Position numbers and translations under genes: made by a program. Source: Planctomycetota bacterium (GTDB lineage: Bacteria; Planctomycetota; SZUA-567; JAFGNG01). Taken from it: a stretch of DNA of 12,174 nucleotides. Where the stretch lies: positions 1 through 12,174 of the forward strand of contig JAFGNG010000277.1 in assembly GCA_016927125.1 (NCBI GenBank), written 5' to 3'. The notes beneath the pieces were generated by a model. That model saw only the letters and a program-made list of their open reading frames with translations, was not told the DNA's origin and made no database searches. Of the stretch, positions 7,013 through 12,174 are shown piece after piece (within the stretch, counting starts at the first letter, position 1; the number at the start of each line of letters is the position of its first letter).

Positions 7013-7888
7013 TTATTTCTTCTTTCTTTCAATAATTTCTGCTGCCAGCGCCCGCAGGGACCTGAGGTCAAAGGGCTTGGGGAGAATAGCGGTAAAACCG
7101 CAATCATAAAGGTCGGCTTCGCTCCAGCGATCGAGCAAAGCGCTGATGGCAATCACCGGTACATCTACCCCCCGCCGCCGGAGGTACCACGCTACCTCCG
7201 CGCCGTGTTTGCCCGGCAGCATGATATCGATCAGGTAGCAGTCAAAACGCTGGCGGTGGATCAGTTCTATCGCCTCCTCTGCCGTGCCGAGGGTGGTGCA
7301 TTTGAAGCCCTCGTTTTCAAAGACCTGCTGCAAGAGATCGCAGGTGCCCTTGTCATCGTCAACCACCAGCACTTTGGAGACCCGGTCGCGCCGGGGTTCT
7401 TCTTCGCGTTGCGAGTCGTCGATGTAATACTCATCCGGTGGCGCCAGCCTGCGCGCGTTGATGTCAAGTGTCTCCAACACCTGGATCACCGCGTTATGGT
7501 CATAGTTCTCCTCGGCGGCCCACTGGATGATATCAAGGTTTTCCCCGCCCGTACGGATCTTTTCCAGGATCTTTTCAGCCAGCTCCATGTTATCCTGGAA
7601 ATCGCGGCAGAGGATGCCGTAATCGTTCTGGTCGAGTTCGATCCAGAAGCGGTCTCCGCGCAGGTGCTCGACCCAGCGTTCCCGGCACCAGAATCGCCAG
7701 TAGTTACGGTGCCACTCGCGGATAGCGTTTTCACCCAAGTCACGGCCGGCCTTTTCTGATTCGATCCATTTATGGCGGGCGGCTTCGCGGATAGCCTCAT
7801 CGAAAAGGCGTTCACGAGCCTTCGGTTTCGGGTGGCTTGCCTCATTCCGGGGGGCATATTTGGATGAACTTCTCTTCTTACGTTTCAT
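7013..7888 (-). CDS. Response regulator with C-terminal receiver domain and Trp-rich N-terminal region
   Basis: 291 residues. The C-terminal part (about 171-288) is a complete receiver domain. It has the acidic pocket VVDDD (Asp177-179), phosphoacceptor Asp221 in LIDIMLPG, Ser249 in the AISA switch position and Lys271 in LPKPF. The domain should therefore be phosphorylated by a histidine kinase, none of which is in the window. The N-terminus is very basic (MKRKKRSSSK). Residues about 28-95 are helical, with six Trp in about 42 residues (41, 59, 64, 67, 72, 82) and the string KWIESEKAGRDLGENAIREW. It loosely recalls DUF2934-type short domains, but I cannot assign it. A helical linker with an acidic stretch (152-165) joins the two halves. 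No known DNA-binding or enzymatic output domain is seen. The ribosome binding site before the ATG is poor. The gene is divergent from the FHA-kinase operon. Confidence 0.88.
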   Translation of the reverse strand: MKRKKRSSSKYAPRNEASHPKPKARERLFDEAIREAARHKWIESEKAGRDLGENAIREWHRNYWRFWCRERWVEHLRGDRFWIELDQNDYGILCRDFQDNMELAEKILEKIRTGGENLDIIQWAAEENYDHNAVIQVLETLDINARRLAPPDEYYIDDSQREEEPRRDRVSKVLVVDDDKGTCDLLQQVFENEGFKCTTLGTAEEAIELIHRQRFDCYLIDIMLPGKHGAEVAWYLRRRGVDVPVIAISALLDRWSEADLYDCGFTAILPKPFDLRSLRALAAEIIERKKK

Positions 7889-8237
7889 GGCCCGCTATCC
7901 ATTATTGGAGGTAATTAGTCAAAGTTCATTCTTACCGCTTAACTCCATACCAGATGAAATTACCGGCGCCAAATTATGACCATAATACTATAATAAAGCG
8001 CGGCCAAGTATATAATAAAATTGGGGAGACCAGGGGTTTTTATTGAAAAAACTGTCCCCTAAGGGTAATCCTGCCGGCCGTGACAATTAATAATTAGTAA
8101 ACCTGGTTTCCCCTGGGCGGTTTTGCCTTGATTCTTCCTGGCCAGGTAGTTGCGCCGCATGGTCAATATAAGTATCATAGTATCCATAGTTATAGGGCCT
8201 GTTTTATGTTTCATTTTTTATAGGAGCCCGCATTGAT
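7889..8237. promoter_or_regulatory. Divergent intergenic region between regulator and FHA-kinase operon
   Basis: 349 bases with no convincing gene. It is AT-rich in the middle, with two TATAAT strings on the plus strand (7989-7994, 8011-8016) that lack good -35 partners. For the regulator, the best minus-strand match is TTGGCG (7967-7972), 17 bases, TATGGA (7944-7949), which is weak. For the FHA operon, a better promoter lies at 8150-8178. A 10-base perfect palindrome CCTGGCCAGG (8137-8146) sits just upstream of that promoter. A bulged hairpin of AGGGGTTTTT with AAAAA...CCCCT lies at about 8034-8060. Confidence 0.5.
8150..8178 (+). promoter_or_regulatory. Predicted promoter for the FHA-kinase operon
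   Basis: TTGCGC (8150-8155), a 17-base spacer and TATCAT (8173-8178, 5 of 6) would start transcription near 8185, about 53 bases before the ATG at 8238. The ribosome binding site TAGGAG (8221-8226) is 11 bases from the ATG, a little far. Confidence 0.45.
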
Positions 8238-10136
8238 ATGTTTGATCTCGTATATGAGCAAGGCAATGAGGAACTTCGGGTGCAGCTGGATGAGGGCGCT
8301 ACCATCATCGGCCGGTCTCTGGATTGCGATGTTATTATCCCTGATAAATCCATCTCTTCCAAACATGCCCGCGTGGTGTTAATTGGTGATAGTGTCGCCA
8401 TCACCGACTTGAAAAGCTCTAACGGGGTCCTGGTTAAAGGTAAGAAAGTGCCCAGCGCAACGCTCCGGGCAGGCGACAAGTTTCAACTCGGGCGGGTGCT
8501 AATTACAGTTGAAAGCGCGGGCAAGCGTAGCGCCAATGCACCCTTCGAACTTAGCTCTAAGAATACCACCGGCGCCCTGAAAGTCTATCGAACCCCGAAG
8601 GAAGGGCTGCCCCCCGATCCCCTGATCGAGGGGAGAAGCAAGCGGAAGCTAAAAGATCCCGGCGCCAAGCGCTACCGCGGGCTTCATCCGAGCCTGAAAT
8701 TTCTTTTATCCCTGATCATCCTCGGGCTGATCGGTTACGCGGGCTACATCCTTCTCAGCGAAGAAAATGTGACTAATCCCTTTGAGGCGATTACCGGCAA
8801 GTATAACAGCGAAGACTACACCCAGACCCTCCTTGCTGGGGTTTCAGCCTGCCGTCAGCAGGATTACTCAGCCGCCTATGCCCTCTGGAAAGACGCGGCT
8901 GAACAATGGGAGGAAAGCCAGCCGGATAGCCCTGATGATTACGCGCGCCAACTCGCGCTTTTATTCCAACCCCTGGCTGCCGCGCAGACAGCGGGTTCTT
9001 TTCTTGAAATAGATTGGCTTGCCTTCGATCAAAAGGCCAAAACTTTATTGCTTAAGCCCACGGATATCCCTGAAAGTGTCGCTTTTTTAATCAACGAGTT
9101 CAGCCAGCAGGCCTTGCAGGAAGACCAGGCCCTGGAAGTCCTCCTGGAGGCGATGGCCCTGTTCGATGACAGGCAATATGAGGCCGCCCTTGCCAAGGCC
9201 GGGGAGGTTCCCAAAAGCCGGTTTTATTCTCCGGCAGCCGAGGTGCTTGCGGAGAAAATAAAACTTACCCAACAGGAGTTAACCTTTAATAGCGCATATC
9301 TGCGCGCCAAGGCGGAGAAATGGGGCGAGGCAATCGCGCTTGCCACGGAAGCCCTCAAGACCGCCAAGAATCCTGAATTGGAAAATGATCTCCTGAAATG
9401 GCAAATCTTTAAAGAAGAGCAGGATGTTATCGAGCAGGCCAGGCAACTTATTGAAAGCAACACCCGGGATTCGTTAACCGAAGCGCAACGCCTCCTGCAA
9501 AGTGTTCCGGAAGACAGCCGTTATTACCTCGAAGCCCATAGCGAATCCTTGAAACTTAACCAAAAGCTCCTACTCTGTACGATTGAGGAATTCTGGCAGA
9601 AAGCAAACCTCAAGGCCCTGGAGAATCTCGCCACCGAGAACCCCACCCTCAGGGATGATCCGCGCTACCTCAACATCCTTAAGACCGCCGGGGACGCCAC
9701 TGCGCTCCTAACCCAGGCTGAGGAACTGGAAAAGAACCATGATTTCGAGGCCGCGGTGAAGATCTGGGGTGATGTCTGCCGGATGATCCCCGATCAGAAC
9801 CACCGCTATAACCAGCAGGCCAGCTCCATGCTGGAATATTATACTGGGGAGAGAATGGGCGAGCTCTATCGCCGGGCTGGTCTGGACGCGGTTGAGCAAG
9901 GCGAATACAAGCAGGCGAGAACTCTCCTGGAGAAAGCCGCCAAGTATGGGGTCGAGGTTACTGCGGAGGTAAAGATGTTGACCGACCTTGCCAAGCAGTT
10001 TTACACCAAGAGCATGAACGCGCATGACGAGGAGTTGCCCCTGTTGCAAACAGCGCGCGACTGCCTGCTCCCGAGCGATGACTTATACTTGAAGGTTCAG
10101 AAAAAAATCATCGATCTAGAGGGGACAAATCCTTGA
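8238..10136 (+). CDS. FHA domain membrane protein with TPR-like solenoid
   Basis: 632 residues. Residues 1-93 are a forkhead-associated domain, which binds phosphothreonine peptides. The key residues are present: Gly25-Arg26-Ser27 (IIGRS), Ser40/Ser41 with His43 (ISSKHAR) and Ser61-Asn62-Gly63 (KSSNG). A basic linker (133-153) leads to one membrane helix at about 154-173. The positive side points to an FHA domain in the cytoplasm and the remaining 450 residues outside. That part is all-helical, with TPR-like pairs such as CRQQDYSAAYALWKDA (205-220), FDDRQYEAALAKA (309-321), AEKWGEAIALATEALK (359-374), NHDFEAAVKIWGDV (500-513) and VEQGEYKQARTLLEKA (552-567). No enzyme motif is seen. The stop codon overlaps the start of the kinase gene, so the kinase or its substrates are the obvious partners. 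The FHA and membrane-helix calls are firm; the solenoid class is a visual judgement. Confidence 0.9.
   Translation: MFDLVYEQGNEELRVQLDEGATIIGRSLDCDVIIPDKSISSKHARVVLIGDSVAITDLKSSNGVLVKGKKVPSATLRAGDKFQLGRVLITVESAGKRSANAPFELSSKNTTGALKVYRTPKEGLPPDPLIEGRSKRKLKDPGAKRYRGLHPSLKFLLSLIILGLIGYAGYILLSEENVTNPFEAITGKYNSEDYTQTLLAGVSACRQQDYSAAYALWKDAAEQWEESQPDSPDDYARQLALLFQPLAAAQTAGSFLEIDWLAFDQKAKTLLLKPTDIPESVAFLINEFSQQALQEDQALEVLLEAMALFDDRQYEAALAKAGEVPKSRFYSPAAEVLAEKIKLTQQELTFNSAYLRAKAEKWGEAIALATEALKTAKNPELENDLLKWQIFKEEQDVIEQARQLIESNTRDSLTEAQRLLQSVPEDSRYYLEAHSESLKLNQKLLLCTIEEFWQKANLKALENLATENPTLRDDPRYLNILKTAGDATALLTQAEELEKNHDFEAAVKIWGDVCRMIPDQNHRYNQQASSMLEYYTGERMGELYRRAGLDAVEQGEYKQARTLLEKAAKYGVEVTAEVKMLTDLAKQFYTKSMNAHDEELPLLQTARDCLLPSDDLYLKVQKKIIDLEGTNP
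10118..10125 (+). promoter_or_regulatory. Ribosome binding site for the kinase TTG start
   Basis: AGAGGGGA lies 7 bases before TTG 10133, inside the end of the FHA gene. It supports a TTG start overlapping the TGA stop (TTGA). The next in-frame ATG (Met36) would cut into the glycine-rich loop of the kinase, so it cannot be the true start. Confidence 0.7.
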
Positions 10137-11668
10137 CCGAAACCGACACCAGCGCAGACACTTCCCGGCAGGCAGAGGATCTCACCGGCAAGGAGGTTGC
10201 CGGCTGCAAAATTATCAGCAAACTGGGTGAAGGGGCCATGGGCATGGTCTACCTCGCCGAGCAAACCAACCTCCAGGTACAGGTGGCCGTCAAGGTACTC
10301 CATCCCAGGTTCGCCCGCGACCAGGTCTATATTGAACGCTTCGAACGCGAGGCCCAGGCCTGCGCGCGCCTGGGGCATTTCAACGTGGTCCAGGTTTACG
10401 ACTTCGGGCGCTCCGGCGAAACCTACCATATTGTCAGCGAATATGTTGACGGCGATACCCTCCAGGACGTGCTGGATAAGGGGAACCTGCTCTCCTGCAT
10501 AGACGCGACCGACCTCGTGCTGCAAACTGCGCAGGGGCTGGCCGCGGCCCAGGAAGCCGGGATTGTCCATCGCGACATCAAGCCCGCCAACCTGATGCTC
10601 ACCTCTGCTCGCAAGGTTAAAATCACCGACTTCGGCCTTGCCAAGGCGCCGGAGGAAAGCAATGCCGGCCTGACCCAGGCCGGGATGGTGGTCGGCACCC
10701 CTTTCTACATGAGCCCGGAGCAGGCCCACGGCAACGCCTTGGACGGGCGCACCGATATCTACAGCCTCGGGGCTACCTTCTATCACCTGGTTACCGGCCA
10801 GCCGCCCTTCGACGGGGATAGCACCCTGGCGGTGCTGATGAAACATATCTCCAGCGAACGGCCGGATCCCTCCGCGATCAATCCCGCCGTGCCCGCCACG
10901 GTCAGCAAAGTTATTATGAAGATGATGGCGCGGGAGCGGGACAACCGCTATTCCTCGGCAGTCGAGGTGATCCCGGTCTTGCGCGACCTGCTCGACAAGC
11001 TGAAGAGGGATGCCGCAGAGGGCCAGCCCGTGATCGCGTCCCCCGCGATCGATCCCGAACGCGCTGGGCGCTACAAGCTCCTGCCCAGCTCCATGATCAG
11101 CCAGATTGTTCCTCTTGAAGTCACGGCCGACGCGCTCGCCCGGATGCAGGCAAGCTGCCAGTCCGACTCCGGGGTTTTTATCGAATCCAACCTGATCTAC
11201 CCGGAAGGCACCTTGCTGCAGGTCCGCTTCAACGTACCCGGGCGGGACGAGGTCGAGGGGATCGGCCTGGTGCGCTGGACAAATCCCCAGGGTCCGCAAG
11301 CCGGAATGGGCATCACCTTTTTGAAGATGCAGCCGGTACGGAGTTCCCAGGTCAGGGCTTCCGAATCAGTTATCGCGCGCCGCGCCAATCTCCCGATTAA
11401 AGAAATCCTGGCGCAGCTTACCCTGACCCAGCTCCACAAGCAGCTTTTTAAATATTATTACGCTAACCTGGATCACCCTCTCAAGGTGCGCAACATCTCC
11501 GATGCCCTCGGCGTCGGCCCCCGCATGATTACCAGCAAGTTGGACGAGTACAAGGCTCTCGGCCTGGCCGTTGACCGGGGAAAAGACACCATCATCTTTC
11601 TCTGGCCGGATGATCAGGAATTGCAAAATGCCATTATGGATTGGATCCAGAAGTTCGGCTTGACTTAA
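10133..11668 (+). CDS. Ser/Thr protein kinase fused to a PilZ-like and a winged-helix-like domain
   Basis: 511 residues, no membrane helix. Residues about 22-290 are a complete Hanks-type kinase: glycine loop GEGAMGMV (32-39), Lys54 in VAVK, Glu73 of helix C, HRDIKPAN with Asp148 and Asn153, DFG (166-168), GTPFYMSPEQ (188-197) and DGRTDIYSLG with Asp208. It should be active. Residues about 312-402 resemble a PilZ barrel (SGVFIES, then a G.VRW turn and GMGITFLKM). However, the c-di-GMP signature is degraded: the position of the usual D.S..G aspartate reads Cys342, and no clear R...R is present. Residues about 420-490 look like a winged helix, with VRNISDALGVGPRMITSKLDEYKALGLAV and a wing. The usual bacterial kinase has an outer sensor after a membrane helix; here the membrane part is probably the partner FHA protein, encoded just upstream with a 4-base overlap. 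Kinase call very firm; tail domains by pattern only. Confidence 0.95.
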   Translation: MTETDTSADTSRQAEDLTGKEVAGCKIISKLGEGAMGMVYLAEQTNLQVQVAVKVLHPRFARDQVYIERFEREAQACARLGHFNVVQVYDFGRSGETYHIVSEYVDGDTLQDVLDKGNLLSCIDATDLVLQTAQGLAAAQEAGIVHRDIKPANLMLTSARKVKITDFGLAKAPEESNAGLTQAGMVVGTPFYMSPEQAHGNALDGRTDIYSLGATFYHLVTGQPPFDGDSTLAVLMKHISSERPDPSAINPAVPATVSKVIMKMMARERDNRYSSAVEVIPVLRDLLDKLKRDAAEGQPVIASPAIDPERAGRYKLLPSSMISQIVPLEVTADALARMQASCQSDSGVFIESNLIYPEGTLLQVRFNVPGRDEVEGIGLVRWTNPQGPQAGMGITFLKMQPVRSSQVRASESVIARRANLPIKEILAQLTLTQLHKQLFKYYYANLDHPLKVRNISDALGVGPRMITSKLDEYKALGLAVDRGKDTIIFLWPDDQELQNAIMDWIQKFGLT

Positions 11669-11679
11669 AACTGATTATT

Positions 11680-11699
11680 CACAGGCTAAAGAGCCTGTG
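11680..11699. repeat. Perfect short palindrome in convergent spacer
   Basis: CACAGGCT (11680-11687) pairs with AGCCTGTG (11692-11699) around AAAG: an 8-pair stem with a 4-base loop. It starts 12 bases after the kinase stop. No T-run follows, so it is either a poor terminator or a dispersed REP-like repeat. It could end transcripts from both sides. Confidence 0.5.
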
Positions 11700-11714
11700 C
11701 TACCTAAAGGTGGG

Positions 11715-11759
11715 TCCGGTTCTCCAATTCATCCTTCGCAGTACACTACGGAGAACGGA
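11715..11759. repeat. Long-loop inverted repeat
   Basis: TCC-G-GTTCTCC (11715-11725) pairs with GGAGAACGGA (11750-11759), ten pairs with one bulged G. The 24-base loop holds a smaller dyad (CTTCG with CGGAG). Together with the palindrome at 11680-11699 it fills most of the 105-base convergent spacer. Confidence 0.4.
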
Positions 11760-11773
11760 TCGGAGAAGTTTTT

Positions 11774-12174
11774 CTATTCTTCCGCTGCTTTCTCCAACCA
11801 CCCGTCAATCGCAGCCACAATGCGCTCGGAGGCGTGGCCGTCCCAGAGGTCCGGAACGCGCCCGGCCTTGCTGTGCCCGGCCATGACTTCTTCGAAGGCG
11901 GTGCGGATTCTCTGGGGATCGCTCCCTACCAGGACATTGGTGCCCTCGGTGATGGTGATGGGGCGCTCGGTGTTGTCGCGTAGGGTAATGCAAGGCACTC
12001 CCAAGGCGGTGGACTCTTCCTGCAGCCCGCCGGAATCGGTCAGCACCACCTTCGCGTCCATCAACAGGTTGACCGCCTCCAGGTAGGAGAGCGGCTCCGT
12101 GACCTTGATGCTCTTGGGCAGCTTGATGCGGAATTGCTCCATGCGCGCCTTGGTGCGGGGGTGGCGAGCGAAGA
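11774..12174 (-). CDS. wecB: UDP-N-acetylglucosamine 2-epimerase WecB, C-terminal part
   Basis: Partial gene; only about the last 133 residues are in the window, and the 5' end lies beyond base 12174. The frame stays open to the edge (it reads FARHPRTKARMEQF), so the Met at 12142 is internal and not the start. The non-hydrolysing epimerase signature is clear: HPRT, then LLMDAKVVLTDSGGLQEE, LGVPCITLRDNTERP and GTNVLVGSDPQRI. The enzyme interconverts UDP-GlcNAc and UDP-ManNAc in the cytoplasm, feeding surface polysaccharide synthesis. The C-terminus (SERIVAAIDGWLEKAAEE) is a normal end for the family. It converges on the kinase gene across a 105-base spacer with palindromes. Confidence 0.93.
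   Translation of the reverse strand, partial: FARHPRTKARMEQFRIKLPKSIKVTEPLSYLEAVNLLMDAKVVLTDSGGLQEESTALGVPCITLRDNTERPITITEGTNVLVGSDPQRIRTAFEEVMAGHSKAGRVPDLWDGHASERIVAAIDGWLEKAAEE

Noticed and set aside
7205..7759. 184-codon open frame antisense to the response regulator
   Set aside because: It is fully inside a gene with intact receiver residues on the other strand, and shows no motif.
7954..8046. 30-codon plus-strand frame in the divergent spacer
   Set aside because: There is no ribosome binding site, it spans two TATAAT strings, and nothing in it is recognisable.
10097..11299. 400-codon open frame antisense to the kinase gene
   Set aside because: It lies opposite a gene with unmistakable kinase motifs. 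Long antisense frames are expected in GC-biased coding DNA. The translation is rich in Gly, His and Asp with no recognisable domain.
1..12174. Search by eye for CRISPR arrays, tRNA or rRNA genes, insertion sequences and attachment sites
   Set aside because: No regularly spaced repeats, tRNA cloverleaf, rRNA segments or transposase-like frames were seen in any spacer.

Overview
The window looks like chromosomal DNA of a free-living Gram-negative-type bacterium. It has moderate to high GC, mostly housekeeping genes and no mobile elements. Signs of a diderm cell are a lipobox-bearing lipoprotein, the PlsY acyltransferase, the MEP isoprenoid enzyme IspF and a WecB-type nucleotide-sugar epimerase. 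The Ser/Thr kinase and FHA signalling genes, and the unfamiliar lipoprotein and response-regulator architectures, suggest an environmental or candidate-phylum lineage, possibly within or near the PVC group or Omnitrophota. That placement is a weak inference from gene style only.

Layout. 115-1176 (+) encodes a putative lipoprotein with a coiled coil, a proline-rich linker and a C-terminal beta-type domain. It converges, with only 18 bases between stop codons, on a minus-strand block: an RluA-family pseudouridine synthase (4522-5565), a large DUF2339 membrane protein (1928-4366) and plsY (1195-1860). Divergent from the pseudouridine synthase is a plus-strand pair, ispF (5751-6230) and a single-pass membrane protein with HEAT-like repeats (6233-6715, TTG start). 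A 297-base convergent intergenic stretch with four consecutive perfect hairpins follows. Next is a minus-strand response regulator (7013-7888) whose receiver domain is C-terminal behind an unusual tryptophan-rich N-terminal region.

A 349-base divergent intergenic region separates the regulator from a two-gene plus-strand signalling operon. Its first gene encodes an FHA domain, a membrane helix and a TPR-like solenoid (8238-10136). Its second encodes a soluble Ser/Thr kinase fused to a degenerate PilZ-like domain and a winged-helix-like tail (10133-11668). The two genes overlap by 4 bases (TTGA). The window ends in a convergent spacer with palindromic repeats and the 3' part of wecB (11774 to the window edge, minus strand).

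How they may work together (inference): the FHA-solenoid protein and the kinase form a phosphothreonine-dependent membrane signalling pair, with the FHA domain in the cytoplasm and the solenoid outside. The regulator transcribed divergently from the same spacer could share control with them. The remaining genes are housekeeping: phospholipid synthesis, RNA modification, isoprenoid synthesis and surface polysaccharide precursor supply. The most notable item is the kinase-PilZ-winged-helix fusion with its coupled FHA partner.
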